From assembly GCA_030549495.1 (NCBI GenBank), contig JAUIRK010000945.1, positions 1,757,501 to 1,821,500 on the forward strand: a stretch of 64,000 nt of DNA, read 5' to 3'. Each line of letters starts with the position of its first letter. Position 1 is the stretch's first letter. The notes under the pieces are model-generated. The model did not search any database and had not been told where the DNA came from. It saw only the letters and a program-made list of their open reading frames with translations. The stretch is from Nectonema munidae. Taxonomy: Eukaryota; Nematomorpha; Nectonematoida; Nectonematidae. Both the position numbers and the translations under genes were made by a program. Below are positions 34,640 through 44,422 of the stretch, piece by piece.

Positions 34640-35030
34640 TGTCAAACTGTCAGTTTCCACTGAAAAGATATTATTCTTTGCATTATCAGTTAAGAAGTTT
34701 CACTGTGGAAATTTGAGGTTAAAAAAAGTACAAGTTAAGTAAGACTTGTTTCTTGGTCAAAAAATTGTCCTGATTCTGAATATGACCTTTGTTTATCCAG
34801 ATTAGGCACTGTTTTCCAGTGCCATGCACAATATGTTTACACATGTAAGGCAGCACACATGAGGAGCCCATGATTTATCCTGGTCTCCTAAGTGACAATC
34901 GAAGTGCGCCTTATACATTTTCTTGACATGATGATTGATGTGTGATACTACGCCTTTCTTTAGCAAAAGTCAATTCTCCACATATGTAACAAAATCTGTT
35001 TTGATCATTTTGGCACTGTCTTGCACTCAT
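34640..35030 (-). pseudogene. Fragment of a repeated Cys-rich (CYICG) protein family
   Basis: On the minus strand: MSARQCQNDQNRFCYICGEL, RRSIT, then after a frame change VKKMYKAHFDCHLGDQDKSW and APHVCC. From memory this matches a short, multicopy invertebrate protein with an FCYICG ... Y.YFGCKxGDQDKxWxPHxxCxxC core and probably a metal-binding fold. It is usually found in transposon-rich DNA and its function is unknown. At least one frameshift is present, and the C-terminal half (KQRSYSESGQFF) has stops. Confidence 0.5.
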
Positions 35031-35039
35031 GTTAAAAAT

Positions 35040-36121
35040 AAATTATATCTGAAACAAACTAAATAGAAGTAATACAATGAAGTTAAATAAATTAATATCA
35101 AATTTAATAACAACAAGGGTATACAGTGACAATTCTGTAAAAACCCTGTCTAATTTAACAAAAAGAAGGTCAAAAATAGATTCCTCATATAATTTTTCAT
35201 ATAAAAACGGCCACAGATGTCTTATACTTTTTTGAGTGTTGCACAATCACTATAAGTTTTCTGACTTTTAGATCTTGTTATTTTACATATTTATGATTTT
35301 TCTGATGACATTTACATCGATTGCTTTAAATATATGATTATCCTAAAAAGCTTTTAAATTAAAATCATGGAAAACATGTTTATCAGTAGCAGTTTTATAT
35401 AAACATTTTTCCTAAAGCATAACAAAGAATATAAATATATAAGAATTCTCAACCTTATCTTTTTACTCAAATTTAAAAATGTAGATCCTTAAATTTTTTT
35501 AGTAATTAAATTATGATCCGAATGAATTCATATCATTATAATTTTTCGTTTTATGCTGAACAGTAAAGTTTTTTATTATTTTTTAATTTTTCTCTTGCTT
35601 CGCAACTTTTTATAGACTTTATCAGAGTTAAAAAATTACAAGCCTTGATAGGAAATACGTGATTTTTTTTATGTTTAACTCTAAACTTTCATTTTTATGT
35701 AGTTCTATAAAGAAATGTTCTAGTTATAGTGTAGGCCAAACGAATATGAGGTTCTTGATAAAATAATTAAATATTTGTTTTTCTATGAGTTAATCTTTTT
35801 GCTAATGTTCTAATGCTAACATTTTATATTTAATCCAATTTATTATTATTATCAATATATTAAATATTTCGTAAAGACAGGCATTCACTGTTAAAGCAGA
35901 ATAAAACCTTGTAAACCCAAATTAAAATAGTACTTAAAAAAAGTATTTATGTTATGATTGAATGAGCATAATAACGTTGCAAAGTGTGTGTAATGAATTA
36001 ATTTTCAATATATGCATAAATCAGGATTCTATAGGGAACCCAAAATTTCCAGAGAGGAAACATTCTTTCCTTTCCGTGTGCCGTATCAGTTTCCCTAATC
36101 GGGATAGAAAAAAATTGTGCA
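35040..36121. other. Intergenic, no gene recognised
   Basis: AT-rich with no supported feature. Confidence 0.5.
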
Positions 36122-36129
36122 GTTGAAAC

Positions 36130-36476
36130 CAGGGGTTCGGAGCCGCCTCACAATTTTTTGGCTCCGGCGCAAATATTTTTTTATGGCTCCCGCTCTGACT
36201 CGGGCTCCGACGTTTTATATATATTATAATTTATATTTGAAAAAAGTGAAAAGCTATTTCATCATTTATTTATGGTTTGTTCTCTGTAAATAGAATATGA
36301 ACATGAACTAAAACTGATTATTTATATTTCAAGGTTATATATGTAACAATTGTGCTTTTGATACATCACGAATTATACGCTTTGAGCCAGACATAGGGAG
36401 CCGCTTTTTTTTTTATTTGTAACTCCGATTCCCACTCCTAGTAAACAAATTTTGCGGCCCCGATTCCGAAGCCCTG
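36130..36476. mobile_element. hAT-type MITE, 347 bp
   Basis: The left end is CAGGGGTTCGGAGCCGCC and the right end read inward is CAGGGCTTCGGAATCGGGG. The flanks form an 8-bp duplication with one mismatch (GTTGAAAC at 36122-36129, GTTTAAAC at 36477-36484). It has no coding sequence. Confidence 0.85.
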
Positions 36477-36561
36477 GTTTAAACTAATAATTAAAACAGG
36501 TAAATTCTTGTTTTATTCATAATCTTTGTAGATCAACCAATTTTTTAAATTTAAGTAAAAA

Positions 36562-36657
36562 TTAGACAAAATAGAATTGCAAACGGATAAAATAGAATTT
36601 CAAAAAGACAAAATAGAATTGCAAAAGGATAAAATGGAATTGCAAAAGGACAAGATT
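36562..36657 (+). repeat. Heptad-coding tandem repeat, 21-bp unit
   Basis: Five in-frame units of 21 bp, each encoding DKIELQK or a close variant (DKIELQT, DKIEFQK, DKMELQK), bounded by stops. Such heptads form the coiled-coil tail of many transposon-derived Myb/SANT-like proteins, so this may be the remnant of one. It ends a few bases before the TATA box of the next gene. Confidence 0.6.
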
Positions 36658-36664
36658 AAAATGG

Positions 36665-36672
36665 TATAAAAG
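36665..36672 (+). promoter_or_regulatory. TATA box of the small membrane protein gene
   Basis: TATAAAAG lies 56 bp before the ATG at 36728. This spacing allows a start of transcription near 36695-36700 and a short leader. Confidence 0.5.
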
Positions 36673-36727
36673 CAATCACCATTTTTTTTAGTACCACGGT
36701 GGATGAGATAGCTTGAAGTCATAAATC

Positions 36728-36982
36728 ATGAAATTCAAATTAAAGAATGCGAAGAATAGGCAGCAAACCTTTCAAAGTATGCCTGAGCTTGTGAACGCGC
36801 CTATTTACATGACCAAGAAGAAGAGAAGCTTGAACTACAAGAAATACTTGATCTTATTGATAACACTCTCCTTGCCCATCTTCATCTCCTATTACTTCCT
36901 TTGTTTGCTCCCTTGTCCTGTTACCGTGGAAGATGGTGGATCTAGCACCAAGGATTCTTCAATTAAAAATGGCACCCTGTGA
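36728..36982 (+). CDS. Candidate small single-pass membrane protein, 84 aa
   Basis: First ATG after an in-frame stop. The protein has a basic, hydrophilic N-terminus (residues 1-39, with KKKR), one strongly hydrophobic segment at about 40-61 (LILLITLSLPIFISYYF), and a short acidic/Ser-rich tail ending in NGTL with a possible N-glycosylation site. The positive-inside rule suggests a cytosolic N-terminus and an outside or lumenal C-terminus. Support for a real gene: base composition clearly richer in GC than the surroundings, a TATA box upstream and an AATAAA 38 bp after the stop. An acceptor-like TTTTTTTTAG at about 36690 leaves open a spliced 5' UTR. No family recognised. Confidence 0.55.
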   Translation: MKFKLKNAKNRQQTFQSMPELVNAPIYMTKKKRSLNYKKYLILLITLSLPIFISYYFLCLLPCPVTVEDGGSSTKDSSIKNGTL

Positions 36983-37019
36983 ATTTGATCCGCTCCTCAA
37001 TCTACTACCTCTCAGCTTG

Positions 37020-37025
37020 AATAAA
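37020..37025 (+). terminator. Polyadenylation signal AATAAA
   Basis: Canonical hexamer 38 bp after the stop of the small membrane protein gene. Confidence 0.5.
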
Positions 37026-39262
37026 ATTTGATTTTTATTTCCTCGTGTATACGTAAAAATAATTCAATCAATTTCCTTCATCCAAAGTTCGCCGCTTCTA
37101 CAATAACTTTTTTATTTTTGATGTACAAAAATTATACTCAGGTCTGAGGGAAAAATGCCCGATAGGCAGCTGTCCAATGGAAATTGTGTTAAGTCAACTA
37201 CCCAAGTAGACATTTTTTTAATTTATTTAAAAATAAAATTTATTCAGTTTTGTCTAGAATTTAGACAATTTTGTTCTATGAAATAAATGGTATATTTTAC
37301 AATTTTTGGCATTTGAAATTTTAACCGAATAACAAAAACGTATGATTGATCCGCCAAAAATGTTCTTACATAGAATTTTAAACTTTCATGTTGAGTGTAA
37401 AAACTTTTAATGATTAATTTCCATTTGAATTCAAAAAACTATTGATGAAAATTGTTATCTATATTTTATGCTCATATTATTATTAGAGGTGTCGGATATC
37501 CGCAAAATTTTTTACATCCTCTTACCATCAAAATTGGATCAGAGTATAATTGATAGCAGCTGGCCCAATATTTCAAAATCAATATCTTTTGCTATTCACA
37601 TGACCTACATTTGTGAAAGTTGATTTCTGTGCCTGCTGAACACCAAATCTAAAAAAAGGAACTGGTTTATGATAAGTAGGACAGTTAAAAATTTACCCGA
37701 AAATTGTCAAATTTATTGATTTTTTATAGTAAAAAGTTGATATTCATTTTTTTATTGAAAAATTATTGATAAAAAAATTTGTTCAATTTTCAATCTAAAT
37801 TGTAAAAATATTTTGTTAAGATAACAAGAATTATATTTAAATATAAAATACTTTATGAGAAACAGAGTAAAATTTCCCATTTTTATTAAAATTATTTTAA
37901 TTTCAAACTTTAGATACTCGGTTTTATTTTTAAACAAAATTGGGTCTAAAAAAGTTTTGGTTGAGCAGGTTTTGCCTCTTAAAACATCTGGAAACATCGA
38001 GGATAAAAGTAAATCTTTGGAATTTAAATCTTTTGGACTCAGATTTTGAATACCAATCGTCTGTTAACTTTTTAAATGAGTTTTTAAATATAATTCGAAC
38101 CAGGTTATTTATTTTTTCAGAGAGCATTGGGAATCGAACCCAGACCACCTGGATCAATACCCTACACTCCTACCTCTAGGCTATCTGCATTATAATATTA
38201 TTTTATTTTATGGAACACTGTTTTCGCTTGAAAGTATTGAAAGAAATGTTAAAAAGGAAACAAAAATGCCATATGAATAATTTAGGAAGAAGGAGAAAAA
38301 GATAAACTTTATCTACTTTAACTTCCCTAATGAATTGTTTTTTGTGCTTTATCTAGTTCCACTCGCAATATTGAAAAGCTTGTCACAGAAAAAAGACGTG
38401 AAAAGTTGGATAGCAAAGATATATAAGTTAAAATTTTAAAATGTTTAATATAATATCTCAAAACAAAATGCCAAATTAGTTTTTTTGAATACATTTTTTT
38501 TCAAATTTAACCCACAAATAAGAAGGCGTCTTTTTTGAATTTAAAAAGCGTAATTTTTTCTCCTTTTATAAAATCATCTAATTGTCTTTTATTCGCATTA
38601 TTAATTTACTTACATTTCTAAACCAGGTGGAAATTAGGAAAATTTGTGGAGTTTAAACATCATAATTATTAATTAAGCAAATTCACATTGTAGTTAAAGT
38701 CGCTAAAAAGTCAATGCCATCGTTAATCTGGTGAATTCTTTTTGATATATTTTACCCCTTGAAGACGTGTTTGACATCAGTGATAGAGAAAATGAAAATT
38801 GTCAGCTTTAAAAATTTTAATTTCCGAAGAAAATGGAATCAGTTTTATTACTTCTCAAAGTTTTCCTCATCAGATAATATTATCGATAATTTGACATGAG
38901 CAATCAATCGTGTAATCAAATTTTTATAAATTAATATTTTTAAGAAGCGTACTTTTCTGGGTGATCTCCACTCCTCTTTTTATTATAGGAATTTTAAATA
39001 AAAAAATCACAAAATTTTTTTAGTTTGTATATACAAATGAATCAAAATTTTAAAGGTATAACAGAAGTTTGATACTCGATTGTGCAGGATTTGTGCTAAA
39101 ATACTTTTTATATCTGAAATACAAAGATTTATAATTAGATTTTAATGGAAATTATCGTAAAAAATACCTTTATCTTGTCTATTTATATTTACTGCATTGT
39201 TTTGATTCAGATACAATTGATATGTATTGTCAATTGTCTTGGATTTGATCATCTTTTTAAAT
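37026..39262. other. Intergenic, one tRNA-like fragment
   Basis: AT-rich. Only the family B tRNA-like repeat at 38112-38192 is recognised. Overlapping open frames on both strands at 37752-38179 look like chance. Confidence 0.45.
38112..38192 (-). repeat. tRNA-like SINE fragment (family B)
   Basis: On the minus strand: ATGCAGATAGCCTAGAGGTA (A-box region), then GTCTGGGTTCGATTCCCA (B-box). Related to 9378-9447. The A- to B-box region is longer than in a tRNA. Confidence 0.55.
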
Positions 39263-40045
39263 ACTGTAAAACCTCGTTATTCGAATTTGAAGGGACCAAA
39301 CAAAAACTTCAAGATATCCAAAATATCAAGAAAAACTATTATCAAGTCCACTTTTTGAAAAATAAGTATCGACCGGTATGTTTTTTGTCTGCTTGTTAGA
39401 TCTAAAGTAACTCTGCTAAAATAAACAGATGCTGATATCTTTTTAAAGTGCATTTTATTTTAAATCAACGTCAGTAAGTCGGACTCAAAGAGAAAGAAAG
39501 TCCAAAAAATGGTAGATGATTTGATGAAGGCATAAAAAACTATGGAAAACCATGATCATCATCACACATCGTATGCCTAGTTTTACATCACTTCTCTAAG
39601 TAGCTTTGATGATGCTGACATATAACTTTCATTAAGATTTTTATTACAAACTTAATTTATTGAAAAAAAATATGGCATAAATAAAATTTTAAACACTGAA
39701 ATTTATTGGGGAGAGAAGCAAAATGCGTTTTTGCCCCCTAGGAAAACATTAGGTGGAGGGGAAAGGGTCCTTGATGTATTGTTTCAATATTGCTAGAGAA
39801 CATTTATTTTTTATTATTTGGTGTTTTGTTGTAAATGATTATTATTTACGTATGTAAAAAGTTCGAGATAAACATAGTAAATTTGATGCTTGTAACAATT
39901 AAATACTTCGAGATATGCGGGTTATTCAAGATATCAGAGTTCGAGATATGCAAACTTATTTACATGTAATGTATAGGGAAAAAAGTTCGTACCATAAAAG
40001 AACTCCAAGATAACCGATACTTCGAGATATAGCTTTTTTATGTCT
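39263..40045. mobile_element. pogo/Tigger-type non-autonomous element
   Basis: The left end has CTGTAAAACCTCGTTATTCG. The right part is full of TTCGAGATAT words (39905-40035), the subterminal motif typical of Tigger-like elements. There is no transposase inside. The exact ends are uncertain because the terminal repeats have diverged. Confidence 0.55.
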
Positions 40046-40121
40046 TTATATATAGCCATTTTCTATTTCTAAGCTATTAAACTCCTTCATAATCTAAAAA
40101 TTTTAAATATAAAAGATAGAA

Positions 40122-41640
40122 CTAATTATACGTTAATTTTTTATGAAGAAGAGAGAAAACTGAAGAAGCCAGGTGTTCCATGGGAACAAAACAAAGGAGG
40201 AAATTGCAAAAGCGATGCACTATGAAGCCAGTGACGAAGCAAAACAGATTGAAGAGATGAAAATGGAAAATAGGATGAGACATGTGTTTCGCAATGCCAG
40301 AACAAGCGCTATAGACAAAAGAGATGTTATAGGAAATCCCTGCATGAAAAATCAAAGTGGTGGATTGAAGTTACGCTTGCCTGATAGGTTGGATCTATGG
40401 AAAGATTATTGTGAAGATCTGTTGAATGGAGAACATGCATGGAACAAAAAGTTGCAAGCTGAGCCAAATGAAGATCCCGTATATAAAATTACTTTCGATG
40501 AAGTTGAACAAGCTTTGCTGAAAATGAAGAAGAATAAGGCACCTGGCCCGAGTGGTGTACCGATAGAAGCTCTACAGCTGTGCAAATGAGAAAATGAACT
40601 GGACAGAGTAGGTTATGACATGCTACAAGGAATAAGGATGCCAGAAAGTTGGAGAAAAAGCTTTTTGATACCAATATACAAGGGCAAAGGCGATCACAAA
40701 GAGTGCCATAATTACAGAAGCATCAAATTGATCGAACACTCAATGAAAGTGATAGAGCGAGTTTTGAGAAAAGAATAAGAAGCAGAGTCAACATCACCGA
40801 GACTCAAATGGGGTTCATGCCCGACAAAAGTACGATTTTTGGTGTTCGTAAGCTGATGAAAAGGCATATAAACGTGGAAAAGGAATTGTTCATACTGTTC
40901 TTAGATCTTGAGAGAGCCTTTGATCGCATTCCTAGAGAGGAAATTTGGCGGGCATTAGGAAGAAAGGCGTAATGGAATGTGAAATTAAAGCTGTGATGGA
41001 AATGTATAGAGAGACTGAAACTGCAGTACAAATCGAAGGAGAAAAATCTGGGTGGTTCGAAGTTAAAGTTGGAGTGCACCAGGGCTCCGTGCTCGGTCCA
41101 TTTCTTTTCACGATTGTGATGGATATGCACTGGCAGAAAACATCTCCAAGAACATGAGAGAAATTCTTTACGCTGATGATTTGATATTGATTGGCAGCAG
41201 TTGGGAAGACGTTGAAAACAAGTACAGTTGTTCGGAAGAAGCCTTAGAAAGCAAAGGTTTGAAGGTGAATATTGCAAAAACGAAAGCAATGAAAGTCGTC
41301 ACAAGAAAATGTTTTGACTCAGTAAGTGCTATCGATCCGTGTAGTGTGTGGGGAAGCAGAGTAGTTAGGAATGCTATTCAATGCGAATTATGGGTTCATA
41401 AGAAAAATTGTAAGATAAATCATGAAATTGTGGAAGATCAAGGCTTCGTTAAAACTAGGTGAAGATGAATTCGAAGTAGTAAAGGAGTTTTGTTATTTGG
41501 GTGATGATGTTCTAACAAGAGATGGCGAAATTGAAAATACGGTGATATCAAGAATTAGAGCTGGTTGGAAAAAGTTTAATGACATTGCTGGCGTAATAAG
41601 CTGCAGAGTTTTGTCATTGAAGTTAAAAGATAGACTATAG
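40122..41640 (+). mobile_element. LINE reverse transcriptase, broken
   Basis: Conceptual frames show most of a non-LTR reverse transcriptase: ITFDEVEQALLKMKKNKAPG, ESWRKSFLIPIYKGKGD, MGFMPDKSTIFGV, FLDLERAFDRIPREEIW, KVGVHQGSVLGPFLFTIVMD and LYADDLILIGSSW (catalytic YADD). The C-terminus has CYLGDD and a degraded Cys-rich finger near 41330. Open pieces are 40173-40589, 40945-41157, 41154-41462 and 41422-41640, with frame changes or stops between them. The endonuclease is missing (5' truncation). Style matches the degraded copy at 20580-21570. Clade not assigned. Confidence 0.78.
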
Positions 41641-41682
41641 AAATCTTGTGTAAGGAATTTTATGAAGTGAGACGCATGCAGC

Positions 41683-41830
41683 AGTGGCGTAGCCAGAGCG
41701 AAGTACATGGGGGGGGGGGCACAAGAGGGGCACAAAAAATAGGCTTATATTGAAAAATCTGAATCACCCTGATTAAGTTTTTAACCCTATCAGTGACGAG
41801 GGGGCTATTTTAGCCCCCCCCCTCTCAACT
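41683..41830. mobile_element. hAT-like transposon end
   Basis: Starts CAGTGGCGTAGCCAGAG, a terminus frequent in arthropod hAT elements, followed by G-rich and C-rich runs. No matching right end was found, so this may be a solo or truncated end immediately after the LINE. Confidence 0.4.
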
Positions 41831-41864
41831 AAAATTTCTCTTGTACCAAATTGACTACATCTTT

Positions 41865-42250
41865 TGCTACCATACTTCGTGACATTTCCTAAAATTGATA
41901 GCTGCATCTTTTGATACCATTTTCATGACAGTTGAATCACCTTTTCATGTCTCTAAATCTGTCAATCAAAAGTTAAACTTTTTTAGCAAAATTCTGTCAG
42001 TATCTCTAGTTAAGCGTATAACCTTGGTTCTATATTATATACTCGTTTGAAAGTTTATAAATATATACAGTTTTGAAGACATAACACTTTATAGTTTACA
42101 TTTTTTCAAAATCATGGTTACTTTTTGGGAAATGTCAATCAAAATTTTGATTAATGAGAAATATCTCTAATAAAATATACCTTCAAATTTTACATGAAAT
42201 ATATTTTTTATATCAAATCGGGCATACTGATTTCATTTTTGGACTTATTT
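41865..42250 (+). repeat. Unclassified dispersed repeat, copy 2
   Basis: Shares ordered blocks with 11285-11640 (CTTCGTGACATTT, ATCTTTTGATACCA, CTGTCAATCAAAA, AATGTCAATCAAAATTTTGA). It passes directly into the tandem array that follows. Confidence 0.6.
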
Positions 42251-42610
42251 TTGAAATTTAGAAATTGAAAATACATATAAGTGTGTAACAAACCTGCGGT
42301 TTACTTCTAAAATCTGTCTCTGAAAACATTCATTCAAATTTTACATGGAATATACACATTATTATAACAAATCAACAATCGCAATTTCATTTATAAATTC
42401 TTTTTGCATTTAGAATTTGAAAATGCTAATCAATGTAAAACAAATTTGCGGTTTATTTTTAAAATCTGTCCCGGAGAACATTAATTAAAATTTTACATGA
42501 AATATACACGCTTCTTTAAAAAATCAACAATGCCTATTTCATTTATGGATTGTTTTTGCATTTAGAATTTGAAACATATCAAATCAACAATGCCAATTTC
42601 ATTTATAGAT
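42165..42610 (+). repeat. Tandem array, ~152-bp unit, about three copies
   Basis: ATTTTACATG(A/G)AATATA(CAC) recurs near 42183, 42334 and 42487. AATCAACAAT(C/G)(C/G)C..ATTTCATTTAT and TTTTTGCATTTAGAATTTGA recur at matching offsets. Units have diverged. The array starts inside the dispersed repeat, so it probably grew from that element. Confidence 0.7.
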
Positions 42611-43269
42611 TGAAAACAATTGAATTCTGCGAGAATTTTCAGCAACACTTTCATAAGGTCATCAAGATTAATGTTCCTTGTATAATTTCTCAAATATCAT
42701 AAAATTATAAGATTTCGCTTTCGTTGATGGAGCATTGATGATCTTTGTTCAGACAAAATGCGCTTCAAAAAAGAAACAAACAACTGAGATAAACTCACTA
42801 GCAGATCGTCTGCCTTAATTCTTCTGCAAAGCAAAAGGGAACAATGGTCTTAAATGGGTACCAAAATGAATCACATTTAGGTCAAAGTATCCCAAATGCA
42901 GTAACAAACAATAGATTTTTAAATGATATATATGTATATAATAAATATGCTGTTAAAGAAGACATGAAGAAAAGGAACTTGAAGATTGAAGATGCTGAAA
43001 TGAAAGAAAGAAGTCATTATTTTAGAAATAATTTTTAAGTTTTTAAACAAAAAATAGTTATGAGTCGAGAGTAAACTTTCAAAGTTTCACAACTGGGAAA
43101 TCAGTATTCTTGAAAAAATTCATTGAAAAGTCAGAACTTCTACCCACAATTTTAGAAAAAAATTGTTTAGCAGAAAAGACATTTTCAAGATAAGCTATGC
43201 AATAACTGCTTGGATTTTTCTGAGACTAAAAAAATTAATACTTCAATAAACCTACATTTAAATCGGAAT
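42611..43269. other. No gene recognised
   Basis: AT-rich sequence before the duplicated USP unit. The 64-codon frame at 42844-43038 has no recognisable relatives. Confidence 0.45.
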
Positions 43270-43952
43270 GATTAATAATAATACTAACAACTTTATTTAC
43301 AAAAGCATGAATAATTGAAATTGATTGAAAAGTGACATTTGGAAGAAACTTTCATGAGTGTGGTCCAAGAGCCAAAAGGGAAAAAAATTAGAAAGAAGTA
43401 ACTTTTGAAGGTCAGCTTTTCATCCAGAAATTGCAATAATCGAAATACTTAAAATTAAAGCTAGATATTTATTGAAGATCATATTTAAAATTCAAGTTAT
43501 AGTGGCTAAGAGAAAATAGATAGAATACAATTTTAATTTATATAAAAAATTTTGACAGATTTTGGAAATATTTGTGTACAACACAATTTCTTTCTTTGGA
43601 TCCCTGCTTTGGGGCTTATTTCCAGCCATCTCTTAAAAACATCGATTTCTTATTGGAAAAGTGTTAATAGGGGTTGGATGTGAAGAGTTTGTTCATTGTT
43701 TGCGCGGAGCTTTTTTTTCCAAAATCGATTTCTCTTTTCCAGCATTGAATCTTTGTTTTCCATGATAGAAGTTTGCTGGCGTAAAAAGTAAGAGTGACTG
43801 ATAAACATTTTGCTTAAATTTCCTCCTCCATTTTTTAAGCTCTTATCGACTTGCCATATGAAAGAGGAGTATATTTTAGATCCTCCCTTTTTCTATTTCT
43901 AAAGATGAAGTTCTCGGTGAAAAGTTTTCTATAAAATCTCATTTCAAAAAAA

Positions 43953-44196
43953 ATGGTGAGGTGGTGCATTGGGTCATGTGTTGAATATTTTGTGTCTCAT
44001 TCCTGGAATTCAGGTCCCCCCTCAAAAAAGAGGTATTACCGTCCGGAGACGGGGGTTTCATGTGAGCCAGAATTCTCACACTCATTGTTGCCTGATTAAT
44101 GGCACAGACCAACCTCCATCTTTGAGTCGCCTCTTACGACACGCAGATGATACGCTAACACTATTCTAGTGCCGGTGTCAGACGGCCCCTCCCATT
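43953..44196 (+). repeat. SINE-like element (family C) in USP unit 1
   Basis: A tRNA-like head (GGTGCATTGGGTCATG, then GGAATTCAGGTCCCCCC) is followed by a conserved body with AGTCGCCTCTTACGACACGC. Similar GTCGCCTxTTACGACAxGCA text occurs in SINEs of many invertebrates (my recollection; possibly the MetaSINE-type central domain). It lies downstream of the USP gene in the opposite orientation. Confidence 0.55.
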
Positions 44197-44422
44197 TTAA
44201 TTTGTTAATGAATTAGTAGATTTATTTTTATATATATTAGTTTCTTTTACATTATTTGACTTTTAAAACCCTTAGCAAAATTTTTTTATATATTCTTGAT
44301 TATCTTTCAATTTACAACCCTTAACCAAAATTTTTACAACTGCTAGTATATATTAGATAATGAAATAAATATGAAAAATCTTTTGTCTTTTTTATAATGA
44401 ATAGATATATATCTTGGAGTTA

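Noticed and set aside
37485-37560. Sequence TAGAGGTGTCGGATATCCGC as a hAT terminus
   Set aside because: No matching second end or target duplication could be found.
38112-38192. Possible functional tRNA gene (minus strand)
   Set aside because: A- and B-box like sequences are present but spacing and stems do not form a proper cloverleaf. A related degraded copy exists, so it is a SINE fragment.
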